Source: Serinus canaria (lineage: Eukaryota > Chordata > Aves > Passeriformes > Fringillidae). From it: a DNA stretch of 64,000 bases. Within the stretch, counting starts at the first letter, position 1; the number at the start of each line of letters is the position of its first letter. The position numbers and the translations under genes are program-made. This document shows, piece after piece, positions 1 through 11,705 of the stretch. Below the pieces are notes generated by a model. That model ran no database searches, had not been told where the DNA came from, and saw nothing but the letters and a program-made list of their open reading frames with translations. The DNA is taken from the NCBI RefSeq assembly GCF_022539315.1, contig NC_066338.1:186001-250000 (forward strand), in the 5' to 3' direction.

Positions 1-3000
1 TTGGATGATGATTCCAAGGGATAACTTGATGGGGCAAGTGAGGTACCCTTATCTACTGTGCAATATCGAAGTTGGTGAGTTCACCATGTGTAAGCATCAC
101 TTTAGAAAATAAATGTTTGATCCACAAAACAATATTTCCTATGTCCTGTCTACCCGCTTAATTTCAGCCAATGAATAGGCTACGTTCCATCAGCAAAGTG
201 TTCATGATGACATGCTTCTTTAAACTGTGATAATTCTTCATTTTTTCGAAATCAGACACTGTCTATTCCTAAGATTCAGACGTCCATGGTAGGGGTGTAA
301 TTAAGTCCACTGTTAAAAAATATCTATCCTGTTATTTTTTTTTAAAGTACTGATATGTAACATCTGTCTGAGAGCTGAAAGAAACCCCTTCATTTGCTGT
401 TTGCCAAGTATCATCTATGTGATACAAATTCTACTTGATAAATCACACCCATACATTGCCATATTATTAGAATATTAATTAGATATAAATAGAAATTCAA
501 AAATTTAAAAAGGTTTTGAATAAAGTCTAAGGTGATAGAAGAAGAAAATAGAAGTGTTTTTCTTCTGGTGGAAAAACAACTCGGAGGACGTACTCTACAG
601 TTGTATTATATCACTTCCTGAAAAACTGAGTAAGTTTGCTATTGCCAATGGTTTTCATTTGGAAGGAAGAGATTCCATTTGAAAACAACCTTCAAATTGA
701 CTTGACATTAATGTTATGACACTTAACTTCACCAATCATGAAGAAAAATTCTCATCACTTGATATGGAAATCGAGATGGTAATGGATGTCTAAGCCGTGC
801 CATCAGGAACATAAAAAAATATTAGAATGCAGGTAAGACTGAGCTCCTGAACTACTCAGAAGAGAACGCAACCAAGACATTTTCCTTTTAGAGTCTTCTG
901 GATGAACAGCAGATCAAATTTTTACCTGTGAAGTATTTATGAATAGAATTAGCCTTTAAAATAACATTGTTTTCTAAAACCTGTTTCCAGTATCTCTTAG
1001 AAAGATACGCAGTTCTTATTAATAGAAAAAACAAAAGCACTTTTTTCCAAACTGTTGTGCACTCCTAAACAATCTACAATAAAAATAGTACTTCTTCATG
1101 CTGGGAATGATGTTAATTACAAAAAAGCCTTGTAGCACACTTGGTACTCTAGTGTCTTGATTAGCATAGTTTTTTATTCATCGAACAAGTTTCACATTGA
1201 CTATTTTTCACCTTGAAATAAGGGCGTCTTTGTACTTATGCAGCGTCCATGAAGAATTTCTTGGGTGTCATTTTATACTCGATCCTATAGGGCAGGTTCT
1301 GCATTCTGCCATCTGTCTAGCTTTCCCATTTGATGCAGCTTCTGAGAGGTCTTTTCAGAATTGAGGACTACCTGCAAGAATGATGCGAAATGCATGCATT
1401 TTACTCCTTGGTTCATGCAAAACTGTTTTTCCTTTACAGCACAATAATAATAATAGGAAAAGAATGATGGGGGACTCAGCTATCAGAGTAATACAAAGAG
1501 GACTATTATCATCATTAGAAAGCAAGCAAGTCATATTTATTGCACATGCAGTACAACCACTCATGTAAATTACCCTGTAAATTCCAAATGAATCTGTATC
1601 ACAGGAGTGGATGGAATGTTTCTATTGATATTTTGCTTAAAGCAGACAATTAATTCTGTTGACAGCCAACTCATAATTGCAACGTATCATTAAACTACAG
1701 CTTTCAAACAGTGGAAACATATCTGTTTATAAAACAATACAGTACAGTACACAAGACCAAAACAGGTCATAGACATTCAAAAGAAAGAAAAGATCCAAGG
1801 ACAGATTCATTCACATCTGCAAGCCCTCAAGAGCGTACAGGATAAAAGTCCCCAGAAAACTAGGCCAGTGACACAAATTCTCAATGTTGGCACCAGCAGA
1901 AGCAGTTGCTATCTTTATAGGATGCAATCTTGCTTACATCAACCTACAAAGCAATCTTCTGTCTATCTGCCCAATACACCTTCTGCTCTACTCCTTGGAC
2001 TTCATGTTTGCATTTCTACAGAGTCCTGCAAACTGACTGAAAGTTTAGGTAATAGATTTCCAAAATTTAGAAATGTTGTGTTAACTCTATTTCTTTCGTA
2101 TTTCATCCCGTCTAAGCATACTGTAACTTTCTGAAGTGAAATATGTCGAGTACGTCATGTGTAGTTTGCATGTTAGTTCTGCTGCACACTAAAACTTCTC
2201 ACAGACCCCTGTGATGCCTTATTGCAAAAAATATATAGCTGCAAAGAGTGGTGGTTGTGCAAAGTTAGAATGGCCAGAAAACCATGTAAGCAAACTACCA
2301 GTAGACCCTTGAATTTCTGAATATAATATTGCACCATGTAAAGTCAAAATAGAATATTGAAATGATTTTCATCTAATAATGAGCATGGGGAAGAGAGAAT
2401 CCAGAAAGGCCTTTTTTTTTTTGAAACTGTCCCAGGAAATACATGGTTTTAACTTGGAAGCACAACATTAAATAGTTTTATATAGCAGGAGTTCTCATTA
2501 CCTAATCATATGATTTGTAGAACTGAATTGGAAAGCAGGAATTCAACAAAGAAAAATATTCAACCTATAAAAAATGTGAATTTAAAATTTTCTTTGTATT
2601 TCTGATTAAAACTATGAGGTAGCTAAATGGTCACCCATTCTTTTAAAAAGCGTCAAAAATGGACATAAAAAACTGATCCATTTCTGTGGGACTTGGATGT
2701 CAGGTATTACTGAAAAGCTTTATTCCACTGCTTCCCAACCCTGATTCAATCCACTTCAACGCAGCTGTATTTCAGATGCTCAGTGAAACTGTCCATGTCA
2801 TGCATATAGTTTATAAATAATCTGCAGGAAAAGCTAGCTAGATTTGAAGATCTTTTTCTGGAAGTGGCATTCAAATGATTTCTATAATATAGAAATATAG
2901 CTGGGATTTCTGCTGTCTTCTTCAGGCCACTTTCTGAAGGGACCTCACCATTAAATCTTTCTCTTTCTACTCTTCTGGTGATCCAAAGTCAGCACTGGGA

Positions 3001-3628
3001 TTGTCCAACTGCATGGAATTACTGTCTGCTAGAGCTGCACACTGAGGGCTTCTGTGTGCAGCATCATGTCAGCCCTACTAACGTCCACCTGTTGGTATAA
3101 ACTGAGCTAACTAGACCTTAAGGGACAAGATTGTGCCCTGATTTTGTAATAGAAATTAGCTACTAAGAAGGAGGTGGGAGGATTTCAATGTTTCTGCCTC
3201 CAGCTGAAGCAACACTAACTCTTGGTCTTTATCTGAAAAACTAGGTGAATTAATTCCTTTGGCATTCATATGCCAAAAAGGTCAGTAATACACTCAGAAC
3301 TGTCAAAAGAGTAACAATTCCCATCATTACTTTCTAAAAAGAATTCATTTGAAGAAGTCAGGAAGAAAGATGAGACATGCAAAGATCCTACCTTGAAAAT
3401 CATTCTGTTGATCTGTACAGGTTTCTTATTATATTCCCACGGAATGCATTGGACATGTGTGCTTGTGATGACACAAATACTTGCAAAGCTTACCAGACAA
3501 ACCATGTCCTCTTCAAACAGCAAAGCATTTCTTGATGGTTGCATTTGCTAATTCCATTTAGACTCAATGTTTTTAAAGGTCTTTTCCAACCAAAGTGATT
3601 CCATCATTCTCTAAGTCGCATATCCCGA
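1..3628. other. AT-rich stretch with no recognised gene
   Basis: I see no convincing exon, LTR or LINE here. Open frames are all under 95 codons, scattered over both strands and without supporting splice-site or composition signals, so they read as chance frames. Base composition is AT-rich with several A and T runs, as in avian intron or intergenic DNA. No second copy of this stretch was noticed elsewhere in the window, which sets it apart from most of what follows. Confidence 0.6.
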
Positions 3629-4260
3629 TTGTCCTGGTTTAGGGCAAATTTGACAGAAAACATCAATAAGCTGCCCCAACAACTCCCCAGCCGGAGAAAG
3701 CCCACCACACGGTCCCTCCCCTTCACCGGTCTGGTGAAAATTTCCTTGGTGAGAAGTGTGAAAAAGCTGTTTATTTAACAGGCAAAACACTTCCCAGCGC
3801 AAAAAATAAACAATACCAGATGACAAAACTCATTTGCCGCTCTGAAGAGATGACAAATCAGAAAGTCTCTTCTGTGGGTGCTCGCTCTGTTATCAATCCC
3901 TCCGGCAATGGGGGAGGTTGCTGCCAAGAGTAGGCCCCCATAGGCCCAAAGTGCAAGCTCTCAGTGCTCCCCAGGTCGTAGTTCACAGCAGATTCGAAAC
4001 GTTGCAAGAAAAGGGAAAGGAAAAAAAAAACAGTCCAGGGAAAACTCCGTCTCAGCCAGCTAAACCAAGTCAAAAGCAAATGAGTTCTCTGTTCTGCTCT
4101 GTCAGTGCCCAGACAACAGTGCAGTGCAGAATGTGGAGGAGTCTTGCTTTTGAAGGGGTGCAGCCTCTGGTAACAACCTCTTCACTTCTTCTGCTCCCCA
4201 CCTTCGCTCTCAGAACCAGTCTTGAAGACAGAGAATATCATATCCAGCATTAACGGAACA
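3629..4260 (-). mobile_element. LTR-like block, probably an endogenous retrovirus LTR on the minus strand
   Basis: The left edge begins TGTCCTGGTTTAG near 3631, the inverted form of an ACCAGGACA terminus common among avian retroviral LTRs. Read on the minus strand, an AATAAA polyadenylation signal lies near 3770 in a pyrimidine- and GC-rich R/U5-like context, followed by about 140 bases to the TGTCCTGG end. The right border is uncertain (about 4245-4262) and I could not find a clean target-site duplication. The short open frames in both directions here look like by-products. Class is not settled; an ERVL-like LTR is one possibility. Confidence 0.5.
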
Positions 4261-4706
4261 GATGAGTGGGGATACAAGCATCATAAAGTCACCCTAGTAT
4301 ACTGCCCTATTGAGATATTTCACCAGACATATTACAGTAGATATTTAATTAGATATTTCATCTCAATTTAATTAGCAGTTTTGGAACTGCTCATTAAAAT
4401 TCTACTATCACAGTGAAGCTGAGGAGGAAACACAGCTCACTACAGTTACCTTGTGGCATGCCAGTACTTCCTTTCAATCCCAAAGGTTTTCGCTTTTAAG
4501 TCCCTGACATCACAGACATAATGAAACATCCTTTGGGCAAGAAGGAAGATAGTATTCTTCTCATTTATACTGATGGGTAAGCTGACATGCAAAGCAGTTA
4601 ATTCAAAGTGAAAGAGCAATCAAGACAATAGTAAAACTCACCACAGTTTTGTTTACTCCACTAAAGCCTTACTATCCCAAAATACAAGAACAGCTTTAAA
4701 AGCCTT
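4261..4706. other. Unrecognised spacer between two LTRs
   Basis: No gene, RNA or repeat was recognised. The stretch is moderately AT-rich and ends at the insertion site of the solo LTR that follows. Confidence 0.5.
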
Positions 4707-4712
4707 GTGGCT

Positions 4713-5088
4713 TGTTACCTCGTTCAGAGGGGTCTCAGGATGAGGGAAGAGACGAGAAAGTTGACTCCATGTATCAGAAGGCTTGATTTATTATTATATG
4801 ATATATAAGACATAAAAACTATACTAAAAGAATAAAGAGAAGGATTTCACTACTAAAGCTAAGCTAAGAATAGAAAAGGAATGTAATCTCCCAGCCCGAG
4901 ACGCTGGACAGGTGAACTGTGATTGGCCCTTAATTGGAAACAGCCAGATGAGACCAATCACAGATTCCCCCTGTTGCATTCCACAGCAGCTGATAAGAAT
5001 TGTTTACAGTTTGTTCCTGAGGCTTCTCAGCTCTCAGGAGAGGAAAAAATCTTAAGTAAAGGATTTTTCATAAAACATGTCGGTGACA
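4713..5088 (-). mobile_element. Solo LTR, class II (ERVK-like) endogenous retrovirus, with target-site duplication
   Basis: The block runs from TGTTACCTCG to CGGTGACA, so both ends carry the TG...CA LTR termini. It is flanked by a perfect 6-bp direct repeat GTGGCT (4707-4712 and 5089-5094). Six-base duplications are typical of class II retroviruses. Orientation is minus: read that way it starts TGTCACCGACATG, carries inverted CCAAT-type boxes, and has AATAAA about 80 bases before its end. No internal sequence remains, so it arose by recombination between the two LTRs of a provirus. The same LTR family recurs at 14349-14734, 26922-27301, 29526-29905 and 61753-62140. Confidence 0.9.
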
Positions 5089-5094
5089 GTGGCT

Positions 5095-5719
5095 ACCTAA
5101 ATTTTTCCTATCCCTACATGGAGGGGTAAGGGATAAACGATCCCAAACAATGCTAATCCACAACAGAGCATTCTTGACATCATATTCCGGTTTTGCATAG
5201 CGAGGTCTTCACCTGATCAAGTTATTCCATCACAATAGTTTGGGGAGTATCTTAGAGGGCTGGGTATCGTTTGGTTTGAAACCATCTTGATCATTCAGGA
5301 ACCCAGCAGCAAGGACAAAGTTTTACCCAAAATAGTGCTTTGCCTTGATTTTCATCTATGACACATATTTCTACAAAACAGAAGGCTTGCCTAATGCTTC
5401 ACTACAATGTGGCTGAATTGGCATCCTGGTCCCCATAGGTTTTTCTGTTTACTTTAGCTGCTTTCCTACAAGATTATTGAGCTGAACTAGCTCAAAAAGG
5501 AATCAGATAAGTGCCAGAGCTTTCAAACAAACAGAAAACACCAGATGCAAAATGGTGATTTGTAAGAGCATTTGAAACCAGAACTTTTTTGTACTTCTCA
5601 TAGATACATGGCATTCTCCAGAATGATATTGCCGAAATGCTTTGGGTTTGGTTTTGGTTTTTATTTTTCCTCAATTCTAAACGTTACACATTCTTTTTGG
5701 CCATTTTAGTAAACAGATT
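5095..5719. other. Unrecognised spacer
   Basis: No gene or recognised repeat is seen. The stretch ends where similarity to the inverted copy at 21885-23246 starts. Confidence 0.45.
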
Positions 5720-7100
5720 TTCTGATACATGTGAAAGATGGTTCCAAGTTCCCCACATTTGCCTCACAACTGTTCCCAGAACAGACCTCGGCACCCTGAG
5801 GACCCTGATCAGAATGCTGGCCTGCCGGTGGTGGTGGAATGCCAGAAATCCTGAGGCCCCTGGGCAGAATTCTGGCCTGCCAAGTGATTGTTTGCAGCTG
5901 TGTCTACAGTGACTGCTTCTAACAGGCCCTGCCAAGGGGTGACGCAACCTATATGCTCGCACTTGATTGGGGACACCAGCCCAGGAATTTTCCCACCTCT
6001 TGTCCAGATGAACTTTCTGGGGCAACTGTGGTAGCTGCCCCATGGAAAATCCTTCACCTGCTCCACTCCGACACTGAAGGACAGAGATTGAAGCCCCACT
6101 CCCAAGGACTGAGACTGAGACCTCCGTAATTCTGATCCAGGGGTGCTGGCCTGACTGAAGCAGGATGCCTGCTAAGTGTTGCCTGCAGATGTGTACACTG
6201 GACCTAGACTGGTTTCTCATAGAAACCAGTCCTGAAACAATGGCTCCCACTCACTGCTGATATTGATATTGACTTATCCTGCTGAGAACATGGACTGTCT
6301 GTACCCATCCTCAATACCTTTGTCCCACTCAGCAATTTCAATAGACTTGCTCTTTGTTGTATCTGCTGCCCCTCAGCCATTTCTAGATCTGTTTTCCCCA
6401 CTCAGCAATGGACTATAATAGAACCTTGATTTCACCAGGACTTGGAATCTCCCCTAGGAGAACTCCATCAGCTCAAATGCAAGGACTTTGTCTCTCTCCA
6501 TTTGGTGGCTATACTCCCTCTCTCTTTCTCCCCCTCCTTTCTATTCTTTTCCTCTCCCTAATTCCTTTACGGCATTTGCTGTGGTCATTCTAGAAAGGTG
6601 CATTTGTTTTGAGTGATACTGCAATCCCCTTTCTATCTTGTCTTTTGCACTCCGAGATCAGTTAAGAAAACATCATCAGCTCTGTTCGTATGTGTGGATT
6701 GAGACAATATGTTCTTTCCAGCTGAAATTGGTTCTAGTCAATATAAGCACACTGCGAGGTAAAAGTACACTACAAAAAATAACATTCAGAATGCATTTCC
6801 CTTGTCTTCCCATTAAAGCAAGTGAAGAAAGCAGACAGATCTTCAGATAACATGCTGTGCGAATTGAAAGGAATCTTCTTTGAGGCAACTCACGCAATGA
6901 AATACAGTTCCGACAGATGAAAGGGTCACATATGATGTCAAATCTATACTTTTCATGGTTGAATGAAACAAGATTTCTTGAAGTACAATCCTATGAAATG
7001 AAGGTGAATTTGCAGAAGCAATTGAACTGGGTCCCCTTTAGAAACAAGTTTTCGAATTAAACAGAATTCAGCAAGGCAATCCTGAAATCAAAAGGATTTC
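5720..7100 (+). repeat. Left arm of an inverted duplication (partner 21885-23246; part also at 61266-61752)
   Basis: The sequence matches the reverse complement of 21885-23246 over about 1.36 kb. Shared landmarks include a segment with a GAAACCAGT self-complementary motif near 6220 (22760 in the partner) and the GAAAGATGGTTCC-like end near 5730 (23240). The 6650-7100 part has a third, inverted copy at 61266-61752. Open frames across it, up to 188 codons at 5684-6250 on the minus strand, are not conserved in length in the partner and have no recognised domain. The arm could be an old LTR or proviral leader; that is a guess. Confidence 0.75.
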
Positions 7101-7330
7101 AAGACCATTTCATCCAAACTGCTACTACCACCCTAACTAGGAGGATGTCAGCTTGTATTCTGACTCTGTCAGTGGTTTTTCTTTTGTGTTCTTGCATGTA
7201 TTTGGGTTTTTTCCCCTCTTGCTAATAAATTGTATTTCTGACTTGGAGTCTTGCTGCGGTGCCGGATTTCTTCAGCCCAACTAGCTCACGACACCGACAG
7301 CGAGAGTGGGCCGCCCCAAGAAAGCTGTCG
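7101..7330 (+). mobile_element. Truncated retroviral LTR, 3' part (R/U5)
   Basis: An AATAAA signal at 7224-7229 is followed by TGTATTTCTGACTTGGAG and a GC-richer U5-like tail. The 37.4-kb copy keeps the upstream U3-like part of the same LTR, while here similarity to it starts abruptly at 7101 and the upstream neighbour is a different repeat. The LTR was therefore cut by recombination. Orientation is plus. The exact 3' end is not defined. Confidence 0.65.
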
Positions 7331-7959
7331 AATCCAGGGTGCAGCTGTAGGGCACAGCTGCTCTACAGCACAGGTGGACTGCCTTGGGGATAGAACTGCA
7401 ATGAGGAGAGGGACAAGGAACAGAGAGAGGTCTTCTGTATGTCTTTCAGTTTACTCCCTAGAGGGACAAGGACTGAAAGACATGGACTCAAAGCCATACA
7501 CCAGCTTCTAAATGGGGGGAGGTCCCAGGAGAGGATACAATCTTTAAGCAACTGGGAGAAAGTGGGGGTGGAACACAAGGTGGGGAATACAATGTTTAAA
7601 CCAGTAGGGGGACTACAGGGGAGGAGAATAACTTGAACAAACCAATGGGGTTTTGAAGAGTACAAAATTGATAGAGAAGTTCCTAGAGAAAGGGGCAGGC
7701 TTGGGGAGGGGTTGATGTTCAATGGGAGGAGGAATAGGGAACAAAACGGCAGATGGACAGCTAGGGAGAGATGGACAACTAGGGCAAAAACCAATAATAC
7801 ATGGGGAGAAAGGAACAATCCATTAATAATAATATATGCTAGAACAGCACAAAATACGAAGGATTATAAAACAGACTACTAGAACTGCATTACTGTAATA
7901 AACACCCAGTGCAACAGACTGTCTCACTGGTTTTGCTTTCAAACCAGAAGAGGTGCCAA

Positions 7960-8215
7960 CCCAAACATTTCCCAACTTCAAAGATAACTGGCTGCAGTTT
8001 TGATTTCCTACTTAAATATATCATGGAGGTGCTACCAGCTTCTGTAATTGGCTTAGCAGCATGTCTGTTCTTAGTGCCAAGCAGGGATTCACTTTGCCAG
8101 GCATGGAGGAAGCTTCCAGGAGATTTTCACAAAAATGACTTCTGTGGCTGGCTTCTTCCCTCCCCACCAAAAACCAAGCCATGCCAAACCAACACTTTAA
8201 CTAATCCGTAGTACT
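7960..8215 (+). mobile_element. LTR-like avian interspersed repeat fragment
   Basis: The stretch resembles from memory a common avian retroviral LTR family: an AT-rich core followed by a gene-desert-like segment ending in CCCCACCAAAAACC and CATGCCAAACCAACAC. It is repeated at about 38570-38820 in direct orientation and at about 60170-60415 inverted, always in the same place in the duplicated block. A polyadenylation signal AATAAA lies just upstream at about 7898. Family assignment is by resemblance only. Confidence 0.45.
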
Positions 8216-8396
8216 TAGTACGCATCCAATAATTTCTTTTAAACGATACTTTCCGTTTTTTACCAAACACACTGAAAAGAAGTGGATCAATGATATTGAT
8301 AAAAATTGTTCCAGTTCAGTAGAAGTATTGGGACATGCAACTCTAGATTGCATAGCTATTTTTTTGTACAATACACAGAAGCTGTTTTAACCTCCA

Positions 8397-8699
8397 TGTA
8401 AGAGCCTAAATGAGGGATGCGGGACTCCAGGCGGCACTCCAAAATGCCATTTATTCCATCCAAGATATTGCAGCAGTCCAGGGTGGTGCGTGACAGAGCC
8501 TGTGTCTAGAGCTGTCAGCTCTAGCTGCAGGCAGGCCTGGAGAGCCTTTGGTTTTGGTTACAATGCATTACATATTGCTGAGCATCTTAATAGAGTAGAA
8601 CCAATCTATCCCTTAACTATTATCTATAGCTTATCATAACTACTCTAATTACCGTAGTCATGTTACTATTCTCCACTCACTAAAAGTCAGTACATTACA
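8397..8699 (-). mobile_element. Complete LTR of about 303 bp, minus strand
   Basis: On the minus strand it begins TGTAATGTACTGAC and ends GGCTCTTACA, so it has TG...CA termini. Copies at 38999-39296 (minus) and 59686-59990 (plus) have the same ends. The 59686 copy shows AATAAA at 59932-59937, about 55 bases before its end, as expected for an LTR. No target-site duplication is visible in any copy, so it may be part of a larger rearranged provirus or the flanks may have been replaced. Confidence 0.7.
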
Positions 8700-8702
8700 G
8701 TT

Positions 8703-9480
8703 TAAGCTAGAAGTTTTTATTCAGTTTTCTTGGCAGTGGAAAATTTGGAGACCTTTTTTCTGCTTGCCACATTTGCTGACTACTTTGCCAGTGCTATCTC
8801 CTTGCTTGGTAAAAACATCTTCATTTTTTTGGGTGGGTTTATCCTTTGCTCTAAGTCATAAAAGCCCCTTCTAACTAACATACCCTTTGCCTCCTTGGTT
8901 ATCCAGTAAGACTGGCTCAGCAATTCTTTTCTTCTAGATGAAAACTTGCTTCCAACTCTATTCTTTCTTCTGATTCTACATTTAAAAATCTTTCTGCCAA
9001 GCATACATATCTGTGAGACTTTCTTCTCAAACTTTCATCTTTCCCAACACCTCTAAAGAAAGGTTTCCTGATGGTTTGGATCAGAAGATCCAGTATTGCC
9101 ATCCTGAGATTTTTCTTTCAAAGCCCATAAGCTGTGCTCAAGGTTTTGGCTATGTTCTTTGTTGTGCCTTGCATATATTTTGGCTAGAAAGCCAGTGGAG
9201 ATGATGTCCTTGCTGCAGAAGCCATGGGAAATAAGGCGGAGTGTCTGGCTGATGTACCGGGGCTGTAGACTATCCACCACTCCCCCAGGGAGGCGAGGAT
9301 CCCTAAAGGAAGAGAATATTGGCTATGCTCTGGGAGTTTGACAGAGAGAAAGCTCCTCATAGCTCAAATGATTTGTCTCCTGGAGTTCTGAGGAATATGT
9401 TGGGAAGAAGAAGGCTGCTGTCTTTTCCAACAATCTTCCGTGCATTCAAGAGGATCATTGCACTTCTTGTTGGAGAATGA
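8703..9480 (-). pseudogene. Unidentified coding-like relic, copy 1
   Basis: Two successive minus-strand open segments (9053-9280, 75 codons; 8780-9004, 74 codons) and an overlapping alternative frame (8917-9102) have a protein-like composition, rich in Ser, Lys, Glu and Arg, unlike the low-complexity chance frames elsewhere. The same segments are present at 39310-40060 (minus) and 58900-59685 (plus). All three copies share the stop after the residues QETFL. I did not recognise the protein. The segment directly abuts the LTR at 8397-8699, so it could be a retroviral accessory or env-derived relic, or a captured host exon. It is broken by stops and frame changes. Confidence 0.4.
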
Positions 9481-9560
9481 AAGAAATATTAGTAGTAATT
9501 AGTTCTTTTTCTCTGTCTGTGCATCACTGATTGAATTTGGGTAGGTTATATTTAATTTCT

Positions 9561-9803
9561 TTATTTATTTGAATAATTCATCACAAGGTCTTCCAAATTC
9601 CCAAATTCTGCTTCACTTCTTTCTTTTGTAGGCCAGTCTGGTTCATCTTCTCTCTGCTGTATTATTGCAGACCATATCTGAATGGATTTTTTTTTCATTT
9701 TGAACATTAGGTTTAAACTGTATGAACAGAACACTTTATTTATCATTATTTTACCAGTTTGCAAGGAAATCCAGAATTTTGAAGAGAAGTGACGCGACTC
9801 CAC
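9561..9803 (-). pseudogene. Short coding-like segment ending in NYSNK, copy 1
   Basis: A minus-strand frame of 80 codons contains the acidic stretch REDEPDWPTKERSEAEFG and ends with a stop right after NYSNK. The matching plus-strand segment at about 58690-58824 keeps the same reading and the same stop, as does the inverted-equivalent copy near 40170-40390. Conservation of the frame in three copies is weak evidence for a former exon, since the copies are closely related anyway. No family was recognised. Confidence 0.35.
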
Positions 9804-11705
9804 TTGAGGTTTTCAATGGAAGAGAAGAATGACGATGTCCTCCATTCACAGCATTGCTTACAGTGATATTGCAGCTAGTTTCAAGCAACTTAGGTCAGGT
9901 TCTGGAAGCAAGCAGCCATGATCATATAGAAGTCTAAAAAGTTTCCGTTTGGCCACTTTTCCTGAGAAAAAGTTAATATGTCTCAATGTTGTGCTGAATC
10001 CTATTGTACAGACACTCCTTGCTGGACGTCTGTGTCTAAGAATCAGATAAAGCAAACCTATGTTTCCTTATATGCTGTAAAAATTTAGTTCTAATCTAGA
10101 AGAGCAAGCAAAGGTTGCCATATTAATAGAAGCTAAAGAATCTGCTAAGAAAGCAGGTAATGGACTGCTTTTTTTATACAGATTGGAGCAGAGATGTAGT
10201 TGTTTTATTGGGGTTCTTTTTTGCTTCTCAATAGAATTTTAGAAGTGGTGGGGTAAGAAAGTGTGGATTTTTATAGGTTTGCCTTGAAAGAAGAATTACA
10301 GGGGAAACTGTTGAAAAGAATTGATGCAGAGCTCTATGCATTAATGCACTCTTTCGTACAGAGTTTCCGAAGTGAAAACCAAGAGGACAGAGTGCCGACA
10401 AGATGATTTAATAGAACGAATTCAAAATAGCATACTTTTTGCTCTGAATTACAGCTCTAAAACTCAGGGTATTAATAGGAATCTCAAAGATTTAAAAATG
10501 GATGATGAAGTTTCATATCCAGTCAACTGTAAGGCTTCACATTTGAATCTGATTTGCATTTTGGTGAAAGCCTGGAATCTCTTGCAATTTGCCAGATAAT
10601 AAGTGATGTAGAACAGGTAGTATGCAAGTAATCTTTTCGACCTTTCATCTCCCTTCTTAGAACAACGACTACATTGATTATGTTCCTATTTTTATTCCAT
10701 CAGGGGATTTGATCATGGAAATGTCTAGTCATTCTTTTCTTGTTTTCAACCCCTCAAAGAGCATGAATCAAAACTATTCAGAAGTTCTTGATCTGCAACA
10801 GTGACAAGCACTAGACTGGTAAGAGTCAGTGGACATTAGCAGATCCCCCATGACAGCCCCCTATGGCGGGCTGTTCTGGCAGGACTGATGCTTGAGGGGC
10901 TGGAATTCTGTGAAATAGAACATTCTCTGAATGGGAAAAATGGAAAGAGATTCTGAACATTCAACCCAACACATGAACAAGTAATAGGGCAGGTAATTTT
11001 CTGTGGAAATTTCTTTAGCCCCAGTGTTGTGGATGATGATTACTCTTCCTACCTCCTTTGGCCAGCTGCCAGCACAGCCACCTTGCTCCGCTTATGGACA
11101 GAAAGCCAGAAGAAGTGATTTTTGAACAAAACACCTCTCAGGACCTTAGAGTGTTTTTTGCTTCAAAATGTTTCAAAGCAGATGGGGAAACAATTCCATT
11201 TTAGAGAGTGTGTTGAGAAAATCAGGTTGGAAGTTAAAAACCATGGGTTCTATTTTTATTTGTTACTGATTTTGCTTCTTGTCTATTTGGTGGGGGCTTG
11301 GTTTTTTGTGGACGTTTTTTATTTTTGGGTTTTTTTTTGCCTGCATCCTTGAGATTAAAGCACAAGACAGAAAAGTACTGTAAGGTTAAAATAATTTTGA
11401 GATGCCTTGTGCTGAAAAGCTTGTAGCTACTGCTAAGGCCCATGGGCTAGTTACTGTTTCATTTCTGAGAAGCGATACAATTGCCCTCTGTATTTTAGTT
11501 CTAACCATCTGTTGTCAGGGTGGAGATGCAAATTATGAAGACCAATTTTTGAATCTGGAGGAATGTATTTACCATTTTGTAGCTGGCTTTTCAGTCTCTG
11601 AGCCATCAATGAAAAAAAGGAGAAGAATCTACACTGTTTTAAGCCTGTGGACCATCCACTACTGTCCACGTGCTCAGATTCAAAGCCAAACAATCCTGTC
11701 GGGAC
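9804..11705. other. Distal part of the duplicated block, no identified gene
   Basis: Present also, inverted, at 56638-58510. The 10372-10599 frame looks somewhat protein-like but starts without an ATG, and the partner copy carries an insertion relative to it. A minus-strand frame at 11451-11693 (partner: plus strand near 56740-56900) likewise looks exon-like in composition but has no recognised domain. A T-rich run near 11260-11340 corresponds to an A-rich run near 57008-57035. Similarity to the partner stops at 11705, exactly where satellite array 2 begins in the partner. Confidence 0.4.

Larger units (their letters stand above)
7101..11705 (+). repeat. Duplicated compound block, copy 1 (others at 37720-40864 and 56638-61265)
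   Basis: Positions 7101-10250 correspond in direct orientation to 37720-40864, and 7101-11705 correspond in inverted orientation to 56638-61265. The copies agree through LTR pieces, coding-like segments and non-coding linkers, so this is segmental duplication rather than independent insertion of one transposon family. Order within the block on the plus strand: LTR R/U5 remnant (7101-7330), GA-rich leader-like DNA (7330-7900), LTR-like fragment (7960-8215), complete LTR on the minus strand (8397-8699), coding-like relics on the minus strand (8703-9803), then 9804-11705 without a clear identity. A small inverted piece (8740-9070) also lies at 25514-25817. Confidence 0.85.

Noticed and set aside
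5684..6250. 188-codon minus-strand frame in the inverted-repeat arm
   Set aside because: The partner arm does not keep the frame at this length, and the residues resemble translated non-coding DNA.
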